Positions 34,805 to 43,226 are shown, counted from the first letter of the stretch. The stretch is DNA of 64,000 nt from JAIRVZ01 sp031553755 (GCA_031553755.1 JAVBKZ010000008.1:1-64000); one strand, 5' to 3'. Translations and numbers: made by a program. Notes: generated by a model from the letters alone, not told the origin.

Positions 34805-34830
34805 TAAAAAAACCCGACTCAAAGCCGGGT
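34805..34830 (-). terminator. Terminator of the early operon
   Basis: On the minus strand ACCCGGC (34830-34824) pairs with GTCGGGT (34818-34812; one G-T pair), followed by TTTTTTT. The stop codon of the last early gene lies in the loop. Confidence 0.8.
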
Positions 34831-35151
34831 AAAATCTGAAGGGTAATATGATTCACAAAGAAATTCCATCTCGGGAGGAAGACGTTTAACACCTACAACA
34901 ACGGCAATGCCTTTGGCGGCCATGGCGACTAACCGGAGGGTTGTTGTAGGACTTTCTTTCAGGTTATAATTGTATGCCAGAACAAAATAGGTTTCATCTA
35001 AATTGACATCATGAGGGCTTTTCCGAATGATTTTGGCGGCATCTCCGGGAGTCTGGGCGAATCCCATGGAGATGGCAATACGCTTCACCATGGCGGCGCG
35101 TGTTTGTTCATCCGGAGCAATGGCGACTATGATTTTATTTTGCTTTTTCAT
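34819..35151 (-). CDS. Last early gene, unrecognised Rossmann-like protein
   Basis: A 110-aa protein with alternating strands and helices (KIIVAIAPDEQTRAAMVKRIAISMGFA; GIAVVVGVKRL). Directly follows the small XRE gene without a gap. May be a regulator partner or nucleotide-binding protein. No family named. Confidence 0.55.
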   Translation of the reverse strand: MKKQNKIIVAIAPDEQTRAAMVKRIAISMGFAQTPGDAAKIIRKSPHDVNLDETYFVLAYNYNLKESPTTTLRLVAMAAKGIAVVVGVKRLPPEMEFLCESYYPSDFTRL

Positions 35152-35340
35152 TTAATTTAATAAATCGCGAACATTCACTTTTAGTACCTTTGCTATTGCA
35201 AATAAAGTTTCAAGGGAAGGTTGTTCCACATTTGAACACCAACGGGAAACTGTCGCAACATTCTTACCTAGTGTTTCAGCGAGCCATTTCCCGGTTCTCT
35301 TATTTTCTACGAGTACTATTTTTAATCGGTTTAATTCCAT
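35152..35340 (-). CDS. XRE-family HTH protein
   Basis: A 62-aa single Cro/C1-type domain; the HTH is GKWLAETLGKNVATVSRWCSN, with a supporting helix LETLFAIAKVLKV. Stop and next start are adjacent, so it is co-translated with the 110-aa protein. It is a candidate early-to-late switch protein because it lies next to the late regulatory array. Confidence 0.8.
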   Translation of the reverse strand: MELNRLKIVLVENKRTGKWLAETLGKNVATVSRWCSNVEQPSLETLFAIAKVLKVNVRDLLN

Positions 35341-35345
35341 ATGAT

Positions 35346-35420
35346 TTAAATTCTATATTTATTTACTATCTTATCTCCTACTTTTAGCGTATTATACTCT
35401 TTCTTTTTTAGCTTTTTCAT
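35346..35420 (-). CDS. 24-aa basic micro-ORF
   Basis: ATG at 35420, 24 residues (MKKLKKKEYNTLKVGDKIV then NKYRI). It fits exactly between its neighbours, three bases after one stop and five before the next ATG. Its start has the TAGACCATG context shared with three other genes. Coding is likely but unproved. Confidence 0.4.
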   Translation of the reverse strand: MKKLKKKEYNTLKVGDKIVNKYRI

Positions 35421-35423
35421 GGT

Positions 35424-35576
35424 CTATTTATGCGTTTTTTTGTTCTTGTTTTTCTTTCTTCTTTTCTCAACTTTTTTCCTAAGACAAGAGTCTTGATAGA
35501 GTTGAGATTTCATGTCATTATGAACCTTTTCGATTTTACTTTTGGGCTTTTTTACCCTAAAAATTCTGTTACTCAT
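35424..35576 (-). CDS. 50-aa very basic small protein
   Basis: ATG at 35576 (MSNRIFRVKKPKSKIEKVHN). The C-terminal half is almost all lysine/arginine/asparagine, suggesting nucleic-acid binding. Preceded by TTAGACC and packed tightly between neighbours. Confidence 0.5.
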   Translation of the reverse strand: MSNRIFRVKKPKSKIEKVHNDMKSQLYQDSCLRKKVEKRRKKNKNKKTHK

Positions 35577-35583
35577 GGTCTAA

Positions 35584-35835
35584 TTATTTAGCTGTTGTTT
35601 TTCTAAAATCTTTAACAACATTCCAATTCTCATCATAATAAGCAGTCTCCCATGTAGGATGAAAGCAGATACTTTTGTTTTCGTTCATTAATTTTGCTTT
35701 TAATCCGGAAATTGAAATTCCAGATACCTGTCCGGCTTTTCGGTTGACAATTACATTCATTCCAAATTTCAAATCAGGAATACCGTAATAATCGCTTATT
35801 TGCTGTAACGCATGCTCATTTGCTGTCATTTCCAT
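35584..35835 (-). CDS. Small phage protein, SH3/KOW-like
   Basis: An 83-aa protein with a compact beta pattern LKFGMNVIVNRKAGQVSGIS followed by GLKAKLMNENKSICFHPTWET, which resembles small SH3-like barrel proteins common in phage early regions. Start context TTAGACCATG. Function unknown. Confidence 0.65.
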   Translation of the reverse strand: MEMTANEHALQQISDYYGIPDLKFGMNVIVNRKAGQVSGISISGLKAKLMNENKSICFHPTWETAYYDENWNVVKDFRKTTAK

Positions 35836-35858
35836 GGTCTAATTGTTATCAAATTGAA

Positions 35859-36095
35859 TTAAGTACTTTTTTTATCTTTGAATTTTTTAGGGAAAAACAC
35901 AGGGTCTTTCTTTAATCCTAATAAATGTGCTCTGTGCGAAACAGAACGGACTGTTCTTTCTATATATTCAGCAATATATTTTGTTTTCATTTTTGGAAAT
36001 AACTCTATTAATTCATTATCCATTTCTTTCGTCCATCTTTCACCCCTATCATCAATGCTAAACTTCCATGATTCCCATATTATATAGTCTTCCAT
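35859..36095 (-). CDS. Stand-alone SANT/Myb-like HTH protein
   Basis: A 78-aa protein. WTKEMDNELIELFPKMKTKYIAEYIERTVRSVSHRAHLLGLKKD is a Myb/SANT-like DNA-binding unit (about 20-63). The same kind of unit starts the HNH protein at 38288-38959 (WTQEQDSKLKKLYP...). It may be a truncated or free-standing relative of that endonuclease domain. Confidence 0.65.
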   Translation of the reverse strand: MEDYIIWESWKFSIDDRGERWTKEMDNELIELFPKMKTKYIAEYIERTVRSVSHRAHLLGLKKDPVFFPKKFKDKKST

Positions 36096-36101
36096 AAGAA
36101 T

Positions 36102-37031
36102 CTATTTTAATCCCTTAAACATTTGCTCTATCGCTTTTGATTTCTGCTCTGCATTCGGATGCACATACAAATTAAGCGTAGTGCTGATGTTGGAATGTCC
36201 CAACAAGACGCTTACCGTTTTATAGTCGCACTTACTTTCAATGCAGCGAGTAGCGAAACTGTGGCGTAGTCCATGAAATTTTAACTTTGGCATACCTAAT
36301 TCTTTCATTAAATTCTCATAATAACAGCGATAAGTACGGGGTTCTGTTGGTTTACTGTCGTTGGTTAAAACATAGTACGATTCGTTTACAATTTTTTTTA
36401 AAGGTTTTATTATATTGAGCAAATCTTTACTAATCGGAATATCTCGATTAGAGTTCTTTGTTTTAGGGGCATCAAGAACAACCTCCGTCTTGCGTACTCC
36501 ATCCTCTATAGTATAAATCCGCTGGATAGTTTTGCTTATATTGATTGTTTTATTTTCAATGTCAATATCTTCCCAAGCAAGAGCGCATACTTCACCTATT
36601 CTCATACCTGTATGTAAACAAATCAATATGCCAAGATTTCGAAAAGAAAAATGGTCTTTAATATACTCCATTATTTTCTTTTGGTTTGCCCTGGACAATA
36701 CTTCTAATTTATCAGATCCGCTGTCTCTTGGAAATTTTATATCAAACTCAAGAGTATCAAAATCCATTAGTTTATGTTTTTTTGCATATTTTAGAATCAT
36801 CTTAAGTAAGATCAACGCGTCTTTGACTGTTTTTTGAGATAATCCGTTTTCCAATTTATACAAAACAAACTCCTGCACTTCCTCCTCTATAATAGTAAGT
36901 TTATCGCCAAAAAATGGCAGTAAATGATTTTCAAGCAATAGTGTATACGCTGCATAGCTCGATTTTTTGACATAAAGTTTCTTATCGTTACACCATTGCT
37001 TTACTGCTTCGCGAAGTGTTTTCGTTTCCAT
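36102..37031 (-). CDS. Second tyrosine recombinase, complete active site
   Basis: A 309-aa protein with the full R-H-R-H-Y set: R144 (HTGMRIGEVCAL), H253 and R256 (HGLRHSFA), H279 (LLGHSN) and Y289 (LNLYVHP). A SAM-like core-binding domain occupies about 1-95. It resembles Firmicutes/XerC-type integrases and differs from the Bacteroidota-type integrase at attL. Embedded in the early operon, 6.8 kb from attR. It may serve genome resolution, inversion or excision, or be an inherited alternative integrase. Confidence 0.9.
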   Translation of the reverse strand: METKTLREAVKQWCNDKKLYVKKSSYAAYTLLLENHLLPFFGDKLTIIEEEVQEFVLYKLENGLSQKTVKDALILLKMILKYAKKHKLMDFDTLEFDIKFPRDSGSDKLEVLSRANQKKIMEYIKDHFSFRNLGILICLHTGMRIGEVCALAWEDIDIENKTINISKTIQRIYTIEDGVRKTEVVLDAPKTKNSNRDIPISKDLLNIIKPLKKIVNESYYVLTNDSKPTEPRTYRCYYENLMKELGMPKLKFHGLRHSFATRCIESKCDYKTVSVLLGHSNISTTLNLYVHPNAEQKSKAIEQMFKGLK

Positions 37032-37032
37032 G

Positions 37033-37389
37033 TTACATTTTTGAATTTAAAAAGTTTTGCATATTAATTTCATCTAATTTTAATTGCTTTTGGAATCTGC
37101 TTATTTTAGGCGATTTTGTTTTTTTGATTTTATCTCTTCGTTTCTTATCTCTTGCATAAATTTTCTCTTTGTTTTTTTGAAAATACTCTTTTTGATACTC
37201 TTTTTTTCGCTCGTTTTCCCTGCTTGGATAGTTTTTTAGTTTGTCCTTATTGGCTTTGTAGTAATTTTTTCTGTACTCTTTTACCTTTTCCTTGTTTTTT
37301 TCTCTCCATTTTTTAGAATATTCATTATATTTTTCCAGATTACTCTGTCGATAGTTTTGTTTATATTCTTGAGTGGTTGAGTTTTCCAT
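37033..37389 (-). CDS. Lys/Glu/Asn/Tyr-rich basic protein
   Basis: A 118-aa protein built of loose repeats of the type KEKVKEYRKNYYKANKDKLK and YQKEYFQKNKEKIYARDKKR. Such charged arrays precede the catalytic part in phage endonuclease VII-like proteins, but here no such domain follows. It is probably a nucleic-acid-binding phage early protein. Confidence 0.55.
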   Translation of the reverse strand: MENSTTQEYKQNYRQSNLEKYNEYSKKWREKNKEKVKEYRKNYYKANKDKLKNYPSRENERKKEYQKEYFQKNKEKIYARDKKRRDKIKKTKSPKISRFQKQLKLDEINMQNFLNSKM

Positions 37390-37420
37390 CGTTTTTACTG
37401 TTGTTTGTTCTTGAAATAAA

Positions 37421-38005
37421 TTATTCTTTTATTTGGTAAATCTTCATTTTATTTTCCTTATCTTCTATTATCTCCGAGAAACCAAGGGTGTCATCATTTC
37501 TATTTAGCAAGACATATTTAGTTTTAATCGTCTGCTCAAGTACATCACCATGATATACATAACCCATTATTCCGCGAATAGACAAGTTTAGAAGCAATAT
37601 CGGTATTGCCCGGTTCGACAACTCCCAGCAAGTAACCATATTTTCGGATGGGAAATGTGAAAAGGGCATTACTTTTTTGCACCGATTCCACCAGTCGGCA
37701 ATTATCATGGAGCCGTTACCGGCTGTTGGCTCATATAAATGCCCGGATAGACCTGATATGAGCGATGTTATTATCGCAACACTATTAGGAGTGAAATCCT
37801 GCTTCTTTTCTCTTCTTTCAGCCAAACTTTCCTGATAGATATTCGCAAACCAATCAAAAGACATATCATGATTGTTTATTTCAAGCAATTGAAAATAGAC
37901 TTCGTTTCTTGTATTGATATCTCCTGTTATGATTTTCATAACAGCGCCGGGAATATCGTTCACGTCTTCTATTTTGAATAGTCCAAAAAGTTGTTTACTG
38001 GTCAT
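37421..38005 (-). CDS. HsdM-like adenine methyltransferase without an obvious NPPY motif
   Basis: A 194-aa protein. YEPTAGNGSMI (91-101) is the SAM-binding motif I of N6-adenine methyltransferases of the HsdM type, preceded by DFTPNSVAII, which is also typical. The catalytic NPPY-like motif expected after GDVLEQ is absent: the sequence reads KTKYVLLNRNDDTLGFSEI. It could be a divergent enzyme, a SAM-binding decoy, or act with a partner. Encoded in the early operon. Confidence 0.75.
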   Translation of the reverse strand: MTSKQLFGLFKIEDVNDIPGAVMKIITGDINTRNEVYFQLLEINNHDMSFDWFANIYQESLAERREKKQDFTPNSVAIITSLISGLSGHLYEPTAGNGSMIIADWWNRCKKVMPFSHFPSENMVTCWELSNRAIPILLLNLSIRGIMGYVYHGDVLEQTIKTKYVLLNRNDDTLGFSEIIEDKENKMKIYQIKE

Positions 38006-38025
38006 TTGATATTTCTTTATTTTGA

Positions 38026-38301
38026 TTATTCTGAGATTTTAATTTGTTCCTTAGATATTATACCTCCATCTGTTGCCATCTGAGCGACTGTTTGAGGATT
38101 TCCTCCGTTTTTAATAATATTAATCACTTGTGCTTTTACTTTATATCCCTCTACAACTACTTTTCCTAATTCTGCAATTGTTTTTGCAGTATCAATATCT
38201 ATTTTTTCACACTCGGATGCTGTTTCGTCCTTGTTGTTTTTTAACATCTCAATTGTCTCAAAAATATGCGTGTTGAGCGCATCAATGCTAATTTTGTTCA
38301 T
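38026..38301 (-). CDS. Small early phage protein
   Basis: A 91-aa helical protein (NTHIFETIEMLKNN; AELGKVVVEGYKVKAQVINII) with a 14-base overlap with the HNH gene. Similar small proteins sit near primase genes in many phages. Function unknown. Confidence 0.65.
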   Translation of the reverse strand: MNKISIDALNTHIFETIEMLKNNKDETASECEKIDIDTAKTIAELGKVVVEGYKVKAQVINIIKNGGNPQTVAQMATDGGIISKEQIKISE

Positions 38302-38959
38302 AATCTTTTATTGTTTTATTTAGTTTACTGATATTTCTTATTGCTCTTTTTATTTCTGAGGGATAGCGTTGAATTGTATTATTGCGAATTTGGTCAACTC
38401 TATTAATCATGTATAAATTGTCAATTTCGCAATTATGCTTATTGCCATCTTTAAACTGGATATTGCATCCTTCAGGTATTGATCCGTTATGTTGCTCCCA
38501 AACATACCTATGCTTTAGAACCAATTTTCTTTTGCCTGAGACTTTCAAGTAGATATACCCATCTTTATCAAGTCGCTCAAATCCAACAGGACGGGAATTG
38601 TGAGGAATACTGTTTTTTTGAAACCTCGTAGCCTTGGTGCGTTCAATCATTTCAGGAGACATGTAGTCAACTTGTTTCTTCCCTTTATTCTCCGGTATTC
38701 GTCCTTTCTGGTAAAGAAATTTGCGTCCGGGATGATTCGGATTCGTGGTGTTTTTTCGAGAAATCTCTCTGATCCATTCAAGATCCTTTTTTAACCCTAA
38801 GAAATAAGCGCGATTTCTAACAGAAGAAATCGGCATTCCCATTTCGTCCGCTACATCTTTTGTAAGATTATTTGGATATAACTTTTTTAATTTGCTATCC
38901 TGCTCTTGCGTCCATACTCGCGCCAAAAATCGACCAAAATCATCTCTTTTTCTATTCAT
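38288..38959 (-). CDS. HNH-type endonuclease with an N-terminal SANT-like domain
   Basis: A 223-aa protein. Residues about 14-60 form a SANT/Myb-like DNA-binding unit. The C-terminal part LKHRYVWEQHNGSIPEGCNI, QFKDGNKHN and IDNLYMI is an HNH_3-type nuclease fold. The position that is often His-His before the DGN motif is Gln-Phe here, a variant seen in phage members. May be a free-standing homing-type or genome-processing nuclease. Start context ATTAGACCAT-ATG. Confidence 0.8.
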   Translation of the reverse strand: MNRKRDDFGRFLARVWTQEQDSKLKKLYPNNLTKDVADEMGMPISSVRNRAYFLGLKKDLEWIREISRKNTTNPNHPGRKFLYQKGRIPENKGKKQVDYMSPEMIERTKATRFQKNSIPHNSRPVGFERLDKDGYIYLKVSGKRKLVLKHRYVWEQHNGSIPEGCNIQFKDGNKHNCEIDNLYMINRVDQIRNNTIQRYPSEIKRAIRNISKLNKTIKDYEQN

Positions 38960-38975
38960 ATGGTCTAATTTTGTT

Positions 38976-41900
38976 TTAAAATTCTAATTCAGTTTGTTCA
39001 TTCGAATTAAATGAGGGCGGTAAATCGCTTTCGGATAAAGTGAAATTTGAATCTCCGATAGTGAAATATTCAATCCCTCCGGATTTGTCATCTAATTCCG
39101 GTTTTCCATCTTTGTCGAAATAGGCAGGTAAACCAGTTACTCTGTCGTATCGGCAAGGATTGAAAATATATCCTTTGTACTTACAATAAGCGATAATTCT
39201 TGTTTTGAATGTCGTAGCCTTGTAATATTTACGTTGCTCCGGATTGGCTTCCAAAAATTCATCATACAATAGTTTGCGCTGTATTTTCAGATTACGTTTG
39301 GAATCGTTACTGAAATATTCATCCGCCCAAAGCAGGAATTCTTCAGTAATGGATTGTCTTAACCGGCGAAGCTCCAAACGTTCTCCCGGACTCTCTACAA
39401 CTCCAAACTTCAAATAGGTGCAGACACATTCGGCTAATAGATTCCAAAGCAAATTCCATTGTTCAAAATCCCATTCATCGAAAAATAATACTCCAAAATC
39501 ATCTATTGGCTTGTGTGTGTCGTTGTAGAAATCAGAAAAAGCAATCAGCCATTGACGATCGAGGAAGGAAGATCCTTCTCCCTCCAAGGCGTGATTGGTT
39601 GTCAGATATATTTTAGGAGATATTGGAAACGGAAAAGTAGCACGTCCACCGCCTTTGTAATTAACTTTCCAATCTCCGGAGATATTGGCAAAGAGGAATT
39701 CAAAATCAAAACGCTGCCGAAGGTCGTCGATAAACACACACTTGGTTTCTTCTGTGATGTCGGTCCAAAGGAACTGATCAGCCTGCATATCCTTTTGTTT
39801 TCCGTTAATATAAACGGTATTTAAAACCCGTTTAAGCATTTCGCCGATAATCGACTTTCCTGAACGACCATTGGAAGCACCAACTTCACTTTGTTTTCCA
39901 TCCATGGAAACAACGGCTTTGGAAGTTGAACGGTCTTTTCCTTCCATTAACATAAAACCAATGGAAGACATTTTAGACACTAAGTGAACAATATTATCAT
40001 ATAATTCTTCCGGAGGAATTTCAACTTTTAGTTTTTCTTTTCTCCATGTGAAATTTGAAGCATTGATTAAGAATTGGAGAAAATGACATTTGCGCCCGAT
40101 ATCGGTTATTTTATAACTGTATTTTTCGGATTCCTGGTTGTAGACTATGTTAATGAGAGAAGGTGTTTTTACAGCCGAAAAATCTTTTTTCTTATTTTTC
40201 CAAATATGATGTGTTACATTGGTATAATTGAGTTCTTTGTATCCGTTAGTCGTGATTTCCCAACAAATATTTTGGAAGTAAAACAGTTGTTTATCCCGGG
40301 AGGATATTTCAAAATTTGGATGAATATAATCCAAGTTTGAAAGCTTATCAGGACCAACATATTGCGGACCTCCTTTGTAGAGCATATTCAAAACCTTTTC
40401 ATTGGCCACAGATTTTGTAAAGTCTGTCAAATAATCCCGGATATCAATCGGATCGACTGCTTTAACCGTGTTTCCTTCTAAATGGATGAAGATATGACCG
40501 GTGTTTTCGCCTAATTTCCGATATCTGCCAAAACCTCTATTTTGCAGGAAGGTAAAACATCGTTTGTAGTTGAATGAATAAACAGTATACTCATTTCCGG
40601 AGCGATCGGTTCTTTTTTCTTCTTCCCAATATTGTTCGTCCGATTCTATCGGTTGAGCGGATTTGAATTCTCCGTTATCATCAAATTTCCAAATGTGTTT
40701 CCCGATCCGGAACTCAGGCAAATCTTTCAATATTGATTTGTGAGCTTCAGCAAATTGCGCAGGATTGTTTAAATGCCAATATTCTTCGAGTTTGTGGTCT
40801 GTAGCGGAAGTAATTTTGTAGAGCTGTAGATATTTCCCTGTAAGATTTTTTTCATTGATAAGATATTCAATATCCTGCTGTAATTCGTCTTCCTGCCCCT
40901 TTAAGGTATTAACTAATAAATCATCAATTCCTTTGTCGTTTGCTTCGTTTTTCAGCACATGGCCGAAATAGATTTCTATGTATAAATCGCGGTTCTTTAG
41001 GGAGCGAAAATAATCCTTGAAATTACGGACAGCATAGAAAAAATTGCGTGGCCGGCGTTCAACCTGGTCGTTGATTTTTATATCGGATGAAATGTCATTC
41101 CAATCAGCATCCAACATGAAGCAAACTTCTTTTACTTCACACTTTTGAATGATCTTAATAACATCTTCCGGTAAACGTCCGTTTTGTCCGAGGTTTTGAA
41201 TTCCGGATATCGCTACACTTGGTAATCCATGTTTACAGGCTTTTTCTGATTTTTTTTCTCCTTCGTGAATATACAGGCGCTCAAAGGTAGCTCCTTCTTT
41301 GTATAATTTTCGAGTTCGTTCCGGAATGTAAAGAAAGGTCCCGGCGCCATAAGGCGTTTTGTATTTTGAAGGTTTACCGTTTTTGTCCGGGTGTTCGTCC
41401 GGGAACTGCCAGCGAACACGGTAATATTCTCTTGTCTTGCCTGTAATTTTTCCTTTGGAATCTTTTACATCGTAGGTGATTGGGAAGCCGTCAAGATCGT
41501 AGTAAGCAATAATGGCATCATCTCCATTTCGGTCGATTTCTCCTTTGGAAGTCATTGTTCCCTTGAAAAAGGTGTGAAGCTGAAAGATACTAGATTTATC
41601 ATCAACCTTATACACATTGGCATAAACATCTTTGTCTGTCAATCCGGATTCTTTCAACATTCGGGAACAAAAACTGTCTGGTTTTCCTTTCCCTTTTTTT
41701 ACAATAACTGGTTTTTGTGGCTTTGATTCTTCAATAAAATAGTTGATGTGTTTGGCTAAGGATTCAAGAGCTTCAGGGAATGATTTGTCTTGAACATACA
41801 TCAGGAAGTCAATGGCTGTTTTTCCGGAATATCCATTGCAAACAAAGCATTTGAATTGCGATTTCGTAGGGGCAAAGGAAAATCCTTTTTCGTTTCCGCA

Positions 41901-42026
41901 TTTAGGACATTTTCCAACCCAAGAGGTTCCGGACTTCCGGAGGGTAATAAAATCGCGAATAATGCTATCCAATTTACCCTCCGACCGGCGAAGTATTTCG
42001 TCTTTATCTTTTTCAGAGATATACAT
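38976..42026 (-). CDS. Phage primase-helicase
   Basis: A 1016-aa replication protein. A CHC2-type zinc finger (C40, C43, C60, C63) is followed by a Toprim region with LYIHEGEKKSEK (about 250) and CFMLDADWND (about 303), and a C-terminal superfamily 3/D5-like helicase with Walker A GASNGRSGKS (about 718) and Walker B CVFIDDLRQ (about 758). It would prime and unwind phage DNA and is the key early gene. It is preceded by a 150-base structured leader. Confidence 0.9.
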   Translation of the reverse strand: MYISEKDKDEILRRSEGKLDSIIRDFITLRKSGTSWVGKCPKCGNEKGFSFAPTKSQFKCFVCNGYSGKTAIDFLMYVQDKSFPEALESLAKHINYFIEESKPQKPVIVKKGKGKPDSFCSRMLKESGLTDKDVYANVYKVDDKSSIFQLHTFFKGTMTSKGEIDRNGDDAIIAYYDLDGFPITYDVKDSKGKITGKTREYYRVRWQFPDEHPDKNGKPSKYKTPYGAGTFLYIPERTRKLYKEGATFERLYIHEGEKKSEKACKHGLPSVAISGIQNLGQNGRLPEDVIKIIQKCEVKEVCFMLDADWNDISSDIKINDQVERRPRNFFYAVRNFKDYFRSLKNRDLYIEIYFGHVLKNEANDKGIDDLLVNTLKGQEDELQQDIEYLINEKNLTGKYLQLYKITSATDHKLEEYWHLNNPAQFAEAHKSILKDLPEFRIGKHIWKFDDNGEFKSAQPIESDEQYWEEEKRTDRSGNEYTVYSFNYKRCFTFLQNRGFGRYRKLGENTGHIFIHLEGNTVKAVDPIDIRDYLTDFTKSVANEKVLNMLYKGGPQYVGPDKLSNLDYIHPNFEISSRDKQLFYFQNICWEITTNGYKELNYTNVTHHIWKNKKKDFSAVKTPSLINIVYNQESEKYSYKITDIGRKCHFLQFLINASNFTWRKEKLKVEIPPEELYDNIVHLVSKMSSIGFMLMEGKDRSTSKAVVSMDGKQSEVGASNGRSGKSIIGEMLKRVLNTVYINGKQKDMQADQFLWTDITEETKCVFIDDLRQRFDFEFLFANISGDWKVNYKGGGRATFPFPISPKIYLTTNHALEGEGSSFLDRQWLIAFSDFYNDTHKPIDDFGVLFFDEWDFEQWNLLWNLLAECVCTYLKFGVVESPGERLELRRLRQSITEEFLLWADEYFSNDSKRNLKIQRKLLYDEFLEANPEQRKYYKATTFKTRIIAYCKYKGYIFNPCRYDRVTGLPAYFDKDGKPELDDKSGGIEYFTIGDSNFTLSESDLPPSFNSNEQTELEF

Positions 42027-42029
42027 ATT

Positions 42030-42177
42030 TTAGTTTTGTTTTTTGATTTATCGGCTAAAATAGCCGAAACAAAATCGAGTGAAATAGACAGTTATCAGGC
42101 TGTCTATTCCATTCAACGGGTTTTGCAAATTACTTCTCTTCCGGCCAACGCTTTGGCCTTTTAATCCCGTTTTTTGT
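42030..42177 (-). promoter_or_regulatory. Structured leader in front of the primase-helicase
   Basis: Four hairpins in 150 bases. AACGGG (42115-42120) with CCCGTT (42166-42171) encloses GGCCAA-CGCT-TTGGCC (42143-42158); then AATAGACAG (42083-42091) with CTGTCTATT (42100-42108); then TCGGCT-AAAA-TAGCCGA (42051-42067). They fill the gap between the small early genes and the primase gene. This could be a regulatory leader, terminator/antiterminator or replication origin. Confidence 0.5.
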
Positions 42178-42456
42178 CTAATCCTCGTTTTTTTTTCGAA
42201 TGACTTGTGTGTAATCATTCGATAATATATAACCATAATTATTTTCTGAGATGAAAAGGCAAACTGTAAGTATAAAAATATGCCGTTCTTTTTCCGGTAT
42301 TCTTATTATATCGAAAATTTGTCCCGGATTCATTTCTAAAAGCCAAGCATAAATTTTATCAATGTATGCTTCAACTTTTTGTTTTCCATGCAGTTCTTTT
42401 TGTTTCTCTATGTCAGAAAATGAATTCATCTTATATTTGGAAAAATCTTCATCCAT
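42178..42456 (-). CDS. Small early phage protein
   Basis: A 92-aa helical protein (KVEAYIDKIYAWLLEMNPGQIF; HIFILTVCLFISENNYGYIL). Overlaps the previous gene by eight bases and ends the small early cluster. Function unknown. Confidence 0.6.
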   Translation of the reverse strand: MDEDFSKYKMNSFSDIEKQKELHGKQKVEAYIDKIYAWLLEMNPGQIFDIIRIPEKERHIFILTVCLFISENNYGYILSNDYTQVIRKKNED

Positions 42457-42646
42457 GTTCTTTCAATAAATCAATTATTTGAAATCGAATCTTGGCAGAA
42501 AACATATTCAAACGCGCTTTTTCTGAATCTGTTAGAAATGATAGTGAATGTTCGAAATCGAACAGAATTGCAGCAAGGTCTTTAATATCTGTTTCAGAAA
42601 TTGCCATGATGGAAAAGTTTCCGGAAGTGTCTTTGTCGATATACAT
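42449..42646 (-). CDS. Small early phage protein
   Basis: A 65-aa acidic protein (SETDIKDLAAILFDFEHSL). Tightly packed in the early operon. Function unknown. Confidence 0.55.
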   Translation of the reverse strand: MYIDKDTSGNFSIMAISETDIKDLAAILFDFEHSLSFLTDSEKARLNMFSAKIRFQIIDLLKEHG

Positions 42647-42648
42647 GG

Positions 42649-42873
42649 CTAATCAGGTATTTTAGTTGTTTCTTCTTGTTGGAATTGTTCGAAGTCGGAG
42701 ATAAGTAGAGATAAATCTTTTATAAATTCATCATTGCATCCTTTCATAACACATATTTTGAAATACTCTTTCAATGCAGGTAAAGCACATATATCTTGAC
42801 CTCTAAGGACAATACATGGCTCTTGATTTTCACTATTTCGACAGTCCTTTACAATTTTCCACTGGTCTTTCAT
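42649..42873 (-). CDS. Small early phage protein
   Basis: A 74-aa acidic protein with C-terminal EFIKDLSLLISDFEQFQQEE. Overlaps the Cro-like gene by four bases, so both come from the early promoter. Function unknown. Confidence 0.55.
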   Translation of the reverse strand: MKDQWKIVKDCRNSENQEPCIVLRGQDICALPALKEYFKICVMKGCNDEFIKDLSLLISDFEQFQQEETTKIPD

Positions 42874-43070
42874 ACTAATTTTGCCAATTTCTTTTCCACT
42901 GCAATATTTTCTTCAGCTATTTTAAGAGCCTTTTCTATAATATCATAACGCTTACTTTTTCCGGACAAAGCATTGCTCACAGTCATAGGAGTAACTCCTA
43001 AATCAGTTGCAATTTTTTTACAATACCCTTTAGGTAAATACTTTTTAATTTTTTCCAAATCAGCTTCCAT
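42870..43070 (-). CDS. Cro-like early repressor
   Basis: A 66-aa HTH protein; GYCKKIATDLGVTPMTVSNAL is the helix-turn-helix. First gene of the leftward early operon, divergent from the lysogeny repressor, with two operators between them. This is the layout of a lambdoid-type genetic switch. Confidence 0.8.
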   Translation of the reverse strand: MEADLEKIKKYLPKGYCKKIATDLGVTPMTVSNALSGKSKRYDIIEKALKIAEENIAVEKKLAKLV

Positions 43071-43130
43071 ATTTATATTTCTTTATCGTTTTTTTTTTTT
43101 TGCTTTATTAATCTTTATAGATTTATATCG

Positions 43131-43163
43131 CAAATATAGATATTAATTTGAGAAAATCGCAAA
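43131..43163 (-). promoter_or_regulatory. Early leftward promoter
   Basis: On the minus strand TTTG (complement of 43160-43163), 21 bases, TATATTTG (complement of 43131-43138). Operator 1 (43145-43165) fills the spacer and covers the upstream box, so a bound repressor would block it. Confidence 0.65.
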
Positions 43164-43187
43164 TTAAATTTGAGAAAATCGCAAATT
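43145..43187. promoter_or_regulatory. Two tandem palindromic operators
   Basis: AATTTG-AGAAAATCG-CAAATT occurs twice without mismatch, at 43145-43165 and 43167-43187, a period of 22 bp (two helical turns). Arms are AATTTG and CAAATT. An extra CGCAAAT half-site lies at 43129-43135. Confidence 0.75.
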
Positions 43188-43226
43188 AAAGAAATATTTC
43201 ACACAACTAATTGATTATTAACTTAT

